Positions 1 to 7,999 of a DNA stretch of 64,000 nt are shown here, one piece after another. The notes below the pieces were generated by a model. It worked only from the letters and a program-made list of their open reading frames with translations, ran no database searches and was not told where the DNA came from. Numbering within the stretch: the stretch's first letter is position 1; each line of letters starts with the position of its first letter. This stretch comes from Bacillota bacterium (lineage in GTDB: Bacteria > Bacillota > Clostridia > Christensenellales > UMGS416), in contig JAEYRH010000005.1 in the NCBI GenBank assembly GCA_023435705.1, positions 186,001 through 250,000 of the forward strand, given 5' to 3'. The position numbers and the translations under genes were made by a program.

Positions 1-449
1 TGCAGCAAGATGTCACCGGTGTCCACACCGGCATCGGTCATCATCGTGGTGATGCCGGTCTCTGCCTCGCCGTTGATCACAGCCCACTGGATCGGGGCAG
101 GGCCCCGGTATTTGGGCAATAGCGAGCCATGCACGTTGACACACCCATATTTGGGGATATCCAGCAACTTCTGCGGCAGGATTTGCCCGAAGGCCGCCGT
201 GACCATCAAATCAGGCGCCAGCGCAGCCATTGCGGCCACGCCCTCCGCGCGGCGGATGCGCTCAAATTCATACACGGTCAAGCCATGCTCCAGCGCAGCC
301 TGCTTGACCGCCGAGGGCTGGGTTTTATGGCCCCGGTCTTTTGGCCGGTCCGGCTGGGTAAACACGCCCACCACGTCATGGCCGGCATGCACAAGAGCTG
401 TCAGAGATGGCACGGCGAAATCCGGCGTGCCAAGAAAAGCAATCCTCAC
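1..449 (-). CDS. fmt: Methionyl-tRNA formyltransferase, N-terminal part
   Basis: Formylates the methionine on initiator Met-tRNA, using 10-formyltetrahydrofolate, in the cytoplasm. About the first 149 residues are present; the gene runs off the left edge. The Rossmann start MRIAFLGTPDF, the conserved segment around VHGSLLPKYRG (SLLP motif) and GVDTGDILL near the edge identify the family. The start is GTG at 449, because homology begins exactly there and the GTGA overlap with the def stop (4 nt) points to translational coupling. The def-fmt pair is the usual bacterial arrangement for making and removing N-formyl groups. Confidence 0.93.
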   Translation of the reverse strand, partial: MRIAFLGTPDFAVPSLTALVHAGHDVVGVFTQPDRPKDRGHKTQPSAVKQAALEHGLTVYEFERIRRAEGVAAMAALAPDLMVTAAFGQILPQKLLDIPKYGCVNVHGSLLPKYRGPAPIQWAVINGEAETGITTMMTDAGVDTGDILL

Positions 450-922
450 TGCGGCTGGTCACCCTCCCAAAGATCGCCGACCACATAATCGACGAACAGC
501 TTGCCATCCAGGTGCCCGATCTCATGCACCAACGCAAGGGCCATGATCTCATCGCCCTCAATTTCAAACTTGCAGCCATGGCGGTCATAAGCACGCACCT
601 TCACATGGGCCGGGCGGATCGTACGGCCCCGTTTGCCGGGCAATGACAGGCAGCCCTCCTCAAACTCGGCTTCGCCAGAGGTCTCGATGATCTCCGGGTT
701 CACAAGCTCAATGAGGCCCTCGCCCAGGTCTATCACGGCCACGCGCCGCAGCACGCCCACCTGGGGTGCTGCCAGCCCAGCGCCGTCCGGCGAAGCGTGC
801 ATCGTATCAAAAAGGTCTTCTATCAACTCGCTGAGCTTCTTGTCATAGGAGGTTACCGGCTTGGATATGCGCCGGAGCTCAGCCTCGTTTTTGTCCACCG
901 TAAGTATCTTCCTCAGTGCCAA
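446..922 (-). CDS. def: Peptide deformylase
   Basis: Metalloenzyme that removes the formyl group from nascent N-formylmethionyl proteins. All three family motifs are visible: GAGLAAPQVG (motif I), EEGCLSLPG (motif II, metal-binding Cys) and HEIGHLDG (motif III, HExxH). Motif III has Gly where many deformylases have Asp (HExDH). I chose the TTG at 922 (protein MALRKILTVDKN, 158 residues): GGAGG lies about 8 nt upstream and family homology begins there. An in-frame ATG at 952 would add ten unsupported residues. It overlaps fmt by 4 nt. A 165-nt gap separates it from the flavodoxin gene upstream; no clear promoter was seen there. Confidence 0.94.
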   Translation of the reverse strand: MALRKILTVDKNEAELRRISKPVTSYDKKLSELIEDLFDTMHASPDGAGLAAPQVGVLRRVAVIDLGEGLIELVNPEIIETSGEAEFEEGCLSLPGKRGRTIRPAHVKVRAYDRHGCKFEIEGDEIMALALVHEIGHLDGKLFVDYVVGDLWEGDQPQ

Positions 923-1087
923 TGGATTCACCCTCCGTCTTAGGATTGGCATTTGCCAAATGAAATACTGCCTAAACAGAAATATATTATCATAAAATGC
1001 GCGTTACCGCCACTGTGAGAGCTCAAAAGACAGCCCTTTCACCAAAAATGCTGATCAGAATAGGAATAATGGATGAGACACAGATAT

Positions 1088-1906
1088 TTAGTTATCCATG
1101 GCAGTATAACGTTGATATACTTCAGGGTCAGCGACCACCCCGCCAATCGTAACCGCACCCGACGGGCAACTGTTGTAGCATCGTGAACATGCCGTGCAGG
1201 TAGGCAGAAAATCAAACCCCTCATCCTCCCGCCAGACAATGCTGCTCGTAGGGCATTGCGCAACACAGAGCATACAGCGCTTGCACAAGGATAACTCCAC
1301 GCCCATTGATTTATGGTTTTGCCTGATCAAGGGGCCTGTGAACTTGCGGATCATGTAGCCGGCAAGCAGCCAAGGTCCGAAGCCCCGGATCTGGCGTTTC
1401 CCCGCCGCCATAGCGCCGGCAGCCCGGTCCAGTGCAACAACAGCCTTTTCTCTGCGACGTTTGAGCTTTTCCAGAGGCAGTGGCTCCGTTCGTGCCAATG
1501 GGGTAGACAAGTTGTTGCACAGACGCACATTTTCATGGCATTTCAGGCTGAATCCGGCAGAAGCCAGCATCCTATGGGCCTTAATGGGCCCAAATCCGTT
1601 CACATAACCAAAGGTGGCAACACAGCAAGCCGGTTTTCCAGGAGCCCATGCGGCGGAGAGGCTCGTCAGCCTGCCAAGAAACCGCCTTAAGATCGGTGGC
1701 AAATCAGCGCCGTAAATGGGATAAAAGAAGCAAACAAAATCAGATTGATGGATCGCTTCAACGAGTTCAGCATCGTTCTGTGGCACCTGCTCGATGGGCA
1801 CCAGACTGCAATCCACGCCACGCAGTGTCAGTAGTTCAGTGAATTTGCGGGCAGCCCACTGTGTATTGCCAGTGCCAGAGAAGTAGAAAATCGCCGTTTT
1901 CACCAC
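1088..1906 (-). CDS. EFR1-family flavodoxin/ferredoxin fusion
   Basis: Predicted cytoplasmic electron carrier of about 272 residues. The N-terminal flavodoxin-like domain has an FMN phosphate loop, SGTGNT, at residues 10-15. The C-terminal part carries two [4Fe-4S] motifs of the form CxxCxxCxxxCP, at about residues 208-219 (CKRCMLCVAQCP) and 237-248 (CTACSRCYNSCP). This layout matches EFR1-family 'ferrodoxins' common in Clostridia; the physiological partner is unknown. The start is one of two adjacent GTG codons, with GAGGGGGA just upstream. It sits 9 nt after priA and is probably co-transcribed with it, which separates priA from def. Confidence 0.85.
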   Translation of the reverse strand: MVKTAIFYFSGTGNTQWAARKFTELLTLRGVDCSLVPIEQVPQNDAELVEAIHQSDFVCFFYPIYGADLPPILRRFLGRLTSLSAAWAPGKPACCVATFGYVNGFGPIKAHRMLASAGFSLKCHENVRLCNNLSTPLARTEPLPLEKLKRRREKAVVALDRAAGAMAAGKRQIRGFGPWLLAGYMIRKFTGPLIRQNHKSMGVELSLCKRCMLCVAQCPTSSIVWREDEGFDFLPTCTACSRCYNSCPSGAVTIGGVVADPEVYQRYTAMDN

Positions 1907-1915
1907 AATTCCCCC

Positions 1916-4213
1916 TCACATCATGCTCACCGGATCAACCTCCAGCGAGGCCACCGACCCGCTGGGCTGCGTCTTCATGACAATCTCCGCCAGTGCGTCT
2001 TCAATGGCCCGGCCATAAGGCTCCGGCCACACCTTCAGCACCAGCTGGTGGCGGAACCGGGCATTGATGCGGGCAAGCGGCGCCGGCGTGAGCTCCATCA
2101 GCAGCACTTGCTTTTGATAGTCTGGATACAAACTCAGAAAAAGCTCCAGCTCCTCATAAGCCCGCTTGGCATCGAATATTGCTGCCCTTTCATCTTCGCT
2201 CACAAACAGCGCCCGCATGAGCCTGGTAAAGGGTGGGAACTGGCTGGCCTGCCGGATCTCCAATTCCTCTTTGTAAAAGGCAAGATAGTCATGCCTGGAA
2301 GCGGCTTGCACGGCATAATGGCCGGTTGAGTAGGTCTGGATGAGCACCTTGCCCGGCCTGTGGGCACGGCCGGCCCGGCCTGCCACCTGCGCCATCAGCT
2401 GATAAGCACGCTCGGCGCTGCGGTAATCGGGCATATAGAGCTGGGCATCTGCTGCCAGCACGCCCACCAGCGTGACATCGGGGAAGTCAAGGCCCTTGGC
2501 GATCATTTGTGTTCCCACCAGCACCCTCGCCTCACCCCGGCGGAATCTCTCCAGCAGCAGGAAGTGACCGTCTTTTTTGCGGGTTGTGTCGGCATCCATA
2601 CGCAACACCGGCACATTGGGGAAGCGCTCGCGCATTTCCTCCTCCAGCTTCTGGGTGCCGTCACCGAAGAAGCGGATGTAGGCGCTGCCACACTGGGGGC
2701 AGGTTTTCGGGATGTCCTGCTCGGCACCGCAATAGTGGCACTTCATCTTTTCGCCGCTGCTGTGATAGGTAATCGGCACGTCGCACAGTGCACAAGCGGC
2801 CACGTAGCCACAAGCCCGGCAGGACACAAACTTGGAGTGGCCCCGGCGATTCAACAGCAGCATCGCCTGGCCGCCGGACTTGAGGCACGCGTCCATCTCC
2901 TCCACCAGTCTCCGGCTCATCACACCCCGGTTGCCGGTGGCAAGCTCGGTGCGCAAATCCACAATCTCCACCTCCGGCAGAGTGGCCGAGCCGATGCGCC
3001 GGGTCATCTTCAACAGCTTCAGGCCGCCCCGCTCCGCCTCGTGGTAACTGGCCACAGAAGGCGTTGCACTGCCAGCCACATAGACCGCGCCATGTGCCGC
3101 CGCTCTGCGGCGGGCGATCTCCAGCGCGTCATAGCGGGGCGGATGCTCGCTGCGGAAGCTGGTTTCGTGCTCCTCATCCACGACCACAAAGCCCAGGTTC
3201 TGCACCGGTGCGAACACCGCCGAGCGCGCGCCGATCACCACGCGGGCGGTGCCCTGGCGGATGCGCACCCACTCGTCGTAGCGCTCGCCTGCGGAAAGCC
3301 TGCTGTGCAGCACGGCGGCCAGCGGGCCAAAACGAGCGGCAAAGCGCTGCGTCATCTGCGGCGTGAGGGCAATCTCCGGCACCAGAATCAGCACCGTGCG
3401 CCCAAGCTCCAGCGCCCTGGCGGCGCACTGCATATACACCTCTGTCTTGCCGCAGCCGGTCACTCCGTGCAGCAAATAGCAGGTTTCACCTGCACATTTG
3501 CCTTCGGCGCCCCCACTTCCGGTTGCAGTTGCGGCATATGCTCCATCCATCGCCGCCAACAGCGTGGCGAGCACCTGCCGCTGCTCGTCAGTGGGTTCCT
3601 TCAGCACATCGCGGCCGGCCTCCGCCGACATGGGCCTGCGCCAAACACGCCGTTCTGTCAGCTCAATCAAGCCCTTTTTGACCAGCGCCTCCAATATTGC
3701 AGCGGTGGCCCCTGCTTCCTCAGCCAACACCGGTGCGCTCGCCGCACCGCCGCTCATCAAAAGAAAATTCATCACATCGGCCTGCCGGGGTGCACGCCCC
3801 ATCGTGGCCATTGCCCGGCCAGCCTCCTCCGGCGAAACCAGCAGCGAAGCAACCTTTTCATTCTTCTCAGCCACCCTGCCGCCCCGCATTTCCGCAGGCA
3901 GCATCACCCGCAAGCCGTCAATCAGCCGGCAATGATACCGCGTTTTCATCCAGGCGGCAAGCTCCACCAGCTCCGGCAGCAGCGCCGGTGTTTCGTCCAG
4001 CAATTTTTCAATGGACTTCAGCTTGCCCGGGGGCACATTGGAGCTGCCCTTCACAGTCATCACAAAGCCCTCCACACGGCCGGGACCGAAAGGCACGCGC
4101 ACGCGGCTGCCAGGCACCAAGCCGGGCAGCGTTTCGGGGATCCTATAGTCAAACACGCGGTCAACGTCGGCGTGGGCGATGTCCACAATGACTTCGGCGA
4201 AGCGGGTGGGCAA
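1916..4213 (-). CDS. priA: Primosomal protein N' (PriA helicase)
   Basis: 3'-5' DNA helicase that reloads the replicative helicase at stalled forks. The protein has 765 residues, a normal family length. Visible: an N-terminal DNA-binding domain, Walker A GVTGCGKTE at about residue 250, the DEEHE box at about 345, and the zinc-binding Cys array (CRACG, CALC, CHYCG, CPQCG) at about 464-510, followed by the helicase C-terminal motifs GTQMIAKG and QVAGRAGR. The start is TTG at 4213 with GAGGAGG 6 nt upstream. A promoter lies at 4250-4278. In many Firmicutes priA directly follows coaBC; here 2.5 kb of plus-strand genes lie between them. Confidence 0.96.
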   Translation of the reverse strand: MPTRFAEVIVDIAHADVDRVFDYRIPETLPGLVPGSRVRVPFGPGRVEGFVMTVKGSSNVPPGKLKSIEKLLDETPALLPELVELAAWMKTRYHCRLIDGLRVMLPAEMRGGRVAEKNEKVASLLVSPEEAGRAMATMGRAPRQADVMNFLLMSGGAASAPVLAEEAGATAAILEALVKKGLIELTERRVWRRPMSAEAGRDVLKEPTDEQRQVLATLLAAMDGAYAATATGSGGAEGKCAGETCYLLHGVTGCGKTEVYMQCAARALELGRTVLILVPEIALTPQMTQRFAARFGPLAAVLHSRLSAGERYDEWVRIRQGTARVVIGARSAVFAPVQNLGFVVVDEEHETSFRSEHPPRYDALEIARRRAAAHGAVYVAGSATPSVASYHEAERGGLKLLKMTRRIGSATLPEVEIVDLRTELATGNRGVMSRRLVEEMDACLKSGGQAMLLLNRRGHSKFVSCRACGYVAACALCDVPITYHSSGEKMKCHYCGAEQDIPKTCPQCGSAYIRFFGDGTQKLEEEMRERFPNVPVLRMDADTTRKKDGHFLLLERFRRGEARVLVGTQMIAKGLDFPDVTLVGVLAADAQLYMPDYRSAERAYQLMAQVAGRAGRAHRPGKVLIQTYSTGHYAVQAASRHDYLAFYKEELEIRQASQFPPFTRLMRALFVSEDERAAIFDAKRAYEELELFLSLYPDYQKQVLLMELTPAPLARINARFRHQLVLKVWPEPYGRAIEDALAEIVMKTQPSGSVASLEVDPVSMM

Positions 4214-4249
4214 ATGGGGCCTCCTCTACTGTCTTAAGCAGATGCATCT

Positions 4250-4278
4250 ATTATACAAACCGCAAATGGCTTAGTCTA
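4250..4278 (-). promoter_or_regulatory. Predicted promoter of priA
   Basis: On the minus strand a TAGACT -35 box (4278-4273) and a perfect TATAAT -10 box (4255-4250) are separated by 17 nt, ending about 37 nt before the priA TTG start. priA therefore probably has its own promoter after being separated from coaBC. Confidence 0.6.
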
Positions 4279-4298
4279 GAGAATGGCGAAACATAGCA

Positions 4299-4328
4299 TT
4301 GACAATGCGCGAACATATGTTCTATTCT
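4299..4328 (+). promoter_or_regulatory. Predicted promoter of the barnase/barstar genes
   Basis: TTGACA (4299-4304), an 18-nt spacer, then TATTCT (4323-4328). The spacer contains the LexA-type palindrome listed separately. Transcription would start about 15 nt before the GTG start of the toxin gene. Confidence 0.65.
4310..4323 (+). promoter_or_regulatory. LexA (SOS) box inside the toxin promoter
   Basis: The sequence CGAACATATGTTCT matches the Gram-positive LexA/DinR consensus CGAACRNRYGTTYC at 13 of 14 positions and contains the perfect palindrome GAACATATGTTC. It fills the space between the -35 and -10 boxes, where a bound repressor would block RNA polymerase. That LexA binds here is inferred from the match. 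Confidence 0.7.
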
Positions 4329-4348
4329 AAATAAAAAGGGAGGCAACC

Positions 4349-4888
4349 GTGGCAAATCAAATTATTACCCCTATATTTATGGATCCAAGTGGGAAATGGT
4401 TATCATGGAAGGCAAAAGTCGACTTTAAAACGTGTGACAAATGTAGAAAGAAAAATGGTAAAATATATGATATAGGTATACCGATCGATGAGAAGCCGCC
4501 ATTACATTTTTATTGCAGGTGTATAATATCAATTCTACAAGCGATTATGGCTGGAACGGCGACTGAACAAGGTCGTAACGGTGCAGATTGGACAATACTG
4601 CATTTACGCAAACTACCTAACAACTATGTAACCAAAACATTCGCTCGTGCATCTGGATGGAATGATAATAAAGGAAATCTTCGGGAAGTCTTGCCAGGAA
4701 TGACAATAGGTGGCGACCCTTATCGAAATGACGATGGTAAGCTTCCTGCTGTAAATGGCCGAATATGGTATGAAGCAGACATTAACTATACGGGAGGATA
4801 TCGAAACAGCGCACGAATACTCTTTTCCAACGATGGTTTGGTTTTTGTATCATATGACCATTATCAAACATTCTATGAGGTTTTGTAG
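4349..4888 (+). CDS. Barnase-family ribonuclease with N-terminal Cys knuckle
   Basis: Predicted RNA-cleaving toxin of 179 residues. From about residue 80 it aligns closely with Bacillus barnase, and all catalytic residues are present: K96 (barnase K27), E142 in YEADINYT (E73), R152 (R83), R156 (R87) and H171 in DHYQTF (H102). Residues 25-58 instead resemble the zinc-knuckle end of phage SPP1-gp7/MuF head-morphogenesis proteins: TCDKC (C29, C32), then CRC (C56, C58). There is no signal peptide, unlike secreted barnase. The start is GTG with GGGAGG 5 nt upstream. The gene is visibly AT-rich compared with its neighbours, which suggests horizontal, possibly phage, origin. It is followed by barstar and preceded by a LexA box. 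Confidence 0.88.
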   Translation: MANQIITPIFMDPSGKWLSWKAKVDFKTCDKCRKKNGKIYDIGIPIDEKPPLHFYCRCIISILQAIMAGTATEQGRNGADWTILHLRKLPNNYVTKTFARASGWNDNKGNLREVLPGMTIGGDPYRNDDGKLPAVNGRIWYEADINYTGGYRNSARILFSNDGLVFVSYDHYQTFYEVL

Positions 4889-4898
4889 GAGGAGTATC

Positions 4899-5186
4899 AT
4901 GCTAAAGGCAACGATCAATATTACACACTGCAAATCTCTCAATGATATTCACGAGGAAATAAAAACAGCGCTCAATCTTCCATCCTATTATGGAAAGAAT
5001 CTATCTGCATTGTGGGATTGCCTCACCGGTCACATTGATTATCCAATCACAATATCAATCATCGGCCTTGATCAAATTCAACAGCCACTATTGACTGATG
5101 CATTGGAAATCCTGAAGGTTTTTCTGTGTGCGGAAGAAGAAATACCTGAGATTCACATTATAACACATAGACGTGATCAGCTCTAA
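4899..5186 (+). CDS. Barstar-family ribonuclease inhibitor
   Basis: Predicted immunity protein of 95 residues for the upstream ribonuclease. The barstar core helix is clear: LPSYYGKNLSALWDCLTG at residues 27-44. The barnase-contacting Tyr, Trp and Asp (W39, D40) are kept, but the position of barstar Asp35 is Ser36 here. The ATG start at 4899 has GGAGGAG 5 nt upstream; that site overlaps the toxin stop region and the gap is 10 nt, so the two are co-translated from one mRNA. An in-frame open extension back to 4755 lies inside the toxin gene and was rejected. The AT-rich composition is shared with the toxin gene. Confidence 0.9.
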   Translation: MLKATINITHCKSLNDIHEEIKTALNLPSYYGKNLSALWDCLTGHIDYPITISIIGLDQIQQPLLTDALEILKVFLCAEEEIPEIHIITHRRDQL

Positions 5187-5244
5187 AAGCCAGAAACTCA
5201 TTGCATGCTTTATGATACAATCTAGCCATGAGGTATTTGTAATT

Positions 5245-5799
5245 ATGAAGCAGAGCGTATTGACTGAGTTGGCTATACACACGATGGCCTTGGGTGCACA
5301 TAAGGCATCCGTCATCCCTGTGGAACACATCCCCTTCGACCCCAGCCTCCGCCAGGCCTGTGCGGCCAACACCTGCGGCAACTACGGCAGAAACTGGACC
5401 TGCCCGCCGGACGTGGGCCCCATCGAGGAGCTGATTGCCTGCGCCAAAGGCTACCGGTATGCTCTGGTCTTCCAGACCGTGTCGGCGCTTGAGGACAGCT
5501 ATGATTATGAGGGCATGATGGCGGCACTCCGGCGGCACCGGGAAGTGACCGATCGCATCACCGAAGCAGTGCGGGAAGCCATTGGCGACGGCGATATTCT
5601 TCAGCTTTCTGCCGGCGGCTGCGTGATCTGCGAAACATGCGCCAAACGGTTGAACCAGCCCTGTATTCATCCAGATAAAGCACTCGCGTCACTGGAGGCC
5701 TATGGCATCTATGTGAGCAAACTGGCGGAACTAGCCGGAATGAACTATATCAACGGGAAGAACACGGTGACATATTTTGGGGCGTATTTGTTTTCTTGA
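5245..5799 (+). CDS. DUF2284 metal-binding protein
   Basis: A 184-residue cytoplasmic protein of the DUF2284 family, predicted to bind metal or an Fe-S cluster through conserved cysteines. Visible: CAANTCGNYGRNWTCPPD near residue 45, and GGCVICETC with a following PCIHP near residue 130, then the family ending GKNTVTYFGAYL. The function is unknown. The ATG at 5245 was chosen because homology starts there and TGAGG lies about 11 nt upstream; an upstream in-frame ATG at 5173 falls inside barstar. Base composition returns to GC-rich within this gene, so the AT-rich insert ends just before or at its start. Confidence 0.8.
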   Translation: MKQSVLTELAIHTMALGAHKASVIPVEHIPFDPSLRQACAANTCGNYGRNWTCPPDVGPIEELIACAKGYRYALVFQTVSALEDSYDYEGMMAALRRHREVTDRITEAVREAIGDGDILQLSAGGCVICETCAKRLNQPCIHPDKALASLEAYGIYVSKLAELAGMNYINGKNTVTYFGAYLFS

Positions 5800-5845
5800 A
5801 CAATGACAAATATACTCGACCAAACCACTCATGAGGAGAGAACAC

Positions 5846-6745
5846 ATGGCCATAATATTCCGCTACTACAGCAGCCAATCAGGTTATCACGTTGATTTCT
5901 TCCGTGTCTGTGAGTTTCTTCGCCAAGCCAGCTATTGCGATGGCAATTTGCAAAGCATGGAGTGGGTGCGGTGGGAATGGACCCATGCCATGGGGATGCA
6001 GCGCAAAAGAACCTATGAAAAAGTGGGCCTCTGGGAAGAAGACGGCAGGATCGTAGGTCTGGCCACACTTGAGGACGATCCGGGGCATGCCTGGCTGGTC
6101 ACAGACGCAGCCCATGACCATCTCAAACCGGAAATGCTGTTGTATGCCCGCGATCATCTACATGAGGACGGTGTGATCAGGGTCTCCATCAACGACTGTG
6201 ACAGGCCGCTGCAACGATACGCGCTGCAGCAGGGCTTCCGCCCCACCCAGGAAAAGGAGCCGTTGGCGGCGATGGACATCACCGATGAAATCACCCGATA
6301 CACGCTTCCCGACGGGTTTCGCATCATCAGCTTTGATGAAGAGCTAGATATCTATAAATACAACCGGGTTTTGTGGCGGGGGTTCAACCATGAAGGCCCC
6401 GCCCCAGAGGATGACGCATCGCTGCAATGGCGGCGTGACTGTCTGACAAGCCCGCACGCAAACCCCCATCTCGCGCTGGCCGTGGTGGCGCCAAACGGTG
6501 AGTATGTGTCTCACAGCTATATGTGGCATCAGCAAGGCGATGAGTACGCCATATTGGAGCCAATGGCCACCGACCCTGACTACCGCCGGATGGGCCTAGG
6601 CCGCGCGGCCTTACTGGAAGGCATCCGCCGCTGCGGGGAACTGGGTGCGAAAGTGGCGTATGCCGGCCTTTCCCAACAGTTCTATTACAGCGTTGGTTCC
6701 TACCCGCGCAGCACCGACACGTTCTGGGAATACAAGCTGAAGTGA
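5846..6745 (+). CDS. GNAT-family N-acetyltransferase (two-domain)
   Basis: Predicted acetyl-CoA-dependent acyltransferase of 299 residues; the substrate is unknown. The C-terminal half carries the GNAT acetyl-CoA loop DPDYRRMGLGRAALLEG (R/QxxGxG type). The N-terminal half looks like a second, degenerate GNAT fold, as in tandem GNAT proteins. The ATG at 5846 has GAGGAGAG 6 nt upstream; an earlier ATG at 5831 overlaps that ribosome-binding site and lacks one of its own. It is the last plus-strand gene before a bidirectional terminator and converges on coaBC. Confidence 0.8.
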   Translation: MAIIFRYYSSQSGYHVDFFRVCEFLRQASYCDGNLQSMEWVRWEWTHAMGMQRKRTYEKVGLWEEDGRIVGLATLEDDPGHAWLVTDAAHDHLKPEMLLYARDHLHEDGVIRVSINDCDRPLQRYALQQGFRPTQEKEPLAAMDITDEITRYTLPDGFRIISFDEELDIYKYNRVLWRGFNHEGPAPEDDASLQWRRDCLTSPHANPHLALAVVAPNGEYVSHSYMWHQQGDEYAILEPMATDPDYRRMGLGRAALLEGIRRCGELGAKVAYAGLSQQFYYSVGSYPRSTDTFWEYKLK

Positions 6746-6750
6746 CGATC

Positions 6751-6778
6751 AAAAAGGCGGCGCATTCGCGCCGCCTTT
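6751..6778. terminator. Bidirectional intrinsic terminator
   Basis: A perfect 11-bp stem (AAAGGCGGCGC / GCGCCGCCTTT) with loop ATTC spans 6753-6778. T-rich sequence follows it on the plus strand, and a five-T run follows on the minus strand (6755-6751). It separates the convergent acetyltransferase and coaBC genes. Confidence 0.88.
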
Positions 6779-6796
6779 CAATATTCCCATCTACAA

Positions 6797-7999
6797 TTAA
6801 TGTATGCCGAGCAGTTTCTCCACCCTGTCCAAAATGACCCCGGCCACCTCAGCCTTTGTCATCATCGGCAGGCTGACAGTTTCCTCCTGTGTCACAATGG
6901 AAACCTTGTTGGTGTCTGAGTCAAACCCAGCACCAGGCTCGGTCACATCGTTGGCAACGGCCAGGTCGGCATTCTTCTTCATAAGCTTGGCCCTTGCATG
7001 ATCCAGCAGGTTCTCTGTCTCTGCGGCATAGACCACAAGCACCTGGCCCGGTTGCTTCATCCGCCCCAATTGCGCGGCGATATCGGCGTTTTCCACCAGC
7101 TTCAAGGTCATCCCCTCACCGCTGTTGACCTTCTTGATCTTTTGGTCGGCCACCGTTTCGGGCCGGTAATCAGCGGGTGCACCGGCCATGATCGCCACAT
7201 CACAGTTTGGATACCGCCGCACAGCCTCCTCATAAAGCTCCTGCGTATCTACGATATTGACCACATCCACACCGATGGGTGGCGTCAGGCTCACCGGCCC
7301 GGAGAGAAGCACAACTTCCGCGCCACGGCGCATGGCTTCCTCGGCCAGCGCGTAGCCCATTTTGCCGGAGGAGCGGTTGGTGATGTATCGCACCGGATCG
7401 ATAGCCTCGCGGGTGGGCCCGGCGGTCACCAAGATGCGGCGGCCAGCCAGCGTCTTCTTCACGCCCAGGATGTCGGTAATCATGCTGTGGATTTCATCCA
7501 CCTCGCTCATGCGCCCAGCTCCCACGTCGCCGCATGCAAGCCGGCCATGGCCAGGGCCTACAAAATGATAGCCGCGAGCCTTGAGCCGGTCAATATTCTC
7601 CTGCACAACGGTGTTTTCATACATGCCGGTGTTCATCGCCGGGGCAATCAGAATGGGCGCCCGGGTGGCCATTACGGTGGTCGTGAGCATGTCGTCAGCA
7701 ATGCCGCAGGCCAGCTTGCCAATCACGTTGGCGGTGGCCGGTGCGATCACCACAAGATCTGCCATCTTGGCCAGCGCCACATGCTCCACCTCCCAGGGGC
7801 GGTCCCTCAAAAAGGTGTCCACTGTGACGGGGTTGCCGGAAAGCGTCTCCAAGGTGAGCGGTGTAATGAACTTTGTGGCGTTATGGGTCATCGCCACATG
7901 CACGGTGAAGCTTTCTTTCTTAAGCCTGCTCACAAGCTCGGCGGACTTATAGGCGGCGATGCCGCCGGTGATGCCTACGACAATGGTGACACCGTCCAT
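6797..7999 (-). CDS. coaBC: Bifunctional phosphopantothenoylcysteine decarboxylase / synthetase
   Basis: Carries out two steps of coenzyme A synthesis: CTP-dependent joining of cysteine to 4'-phosphopantothenate (CoaB) and FMN-dependent decarboxylation (CoaC). The protein has 400 residues, normal for the fusion. The N-terminal CoaC domain shows GITGGIAAYKSAEL, the PAMNTGMYEN motif and the active-site Cys in RLACGDVGAGRM. The CoaB domain begins near residue 185 with ILVTAGPTREAIDPVRYI, then NRSSGKMG and the KIKK signature. The ATG at 7999 has AAAGGAG 7 nt upstream. The gene follows rpoZ after a hairpin-rich gap and ends at a bidirectional terminator. Confidence 0.96.
   Translation of the reverse strand: MDGVTIVVGITGGIAAYKSAELVSRLKKESFTVHVAMTHNATKFITPLTLETLSGNPVTVDTFLRDRPWEVEHVALAKMADLVVIAPATANVIGKLACGIADDMLTTTVMATRAPILIAPAMNTGMYENTVVQENIDRLKARGYHFVGPGHGRLACGDVGAGRMSEVDEIHSMITDILGVKKTLAGRRILVTAGPTREAIDPVRYITNRSSGKMGYALAEEAMRRGAEVVLLSGPVSLTPPIGVDVVNIVDTQELYEEAVRRYPNCDVAIMAGAPADYRPETVADQKIKKVNSGEGMTLKLVENADIAAQLGRMKQPGQVLVVYAAETENLLDHARAKLMKKNADLAVANDVTEPGAGFDSDTNKVSIVTQEETVSLPMMTKAEVAGVILDRVEKLLGIH

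Noticed and set aside
2360..4237. Long open frame of 625 codons on the plus strand across priA
   Set aside because: It is fully antisense to priA, has no ribosome-binding site or family motif, and is His/Gln-rich in the way expected from the complement of a GC-rich gene.
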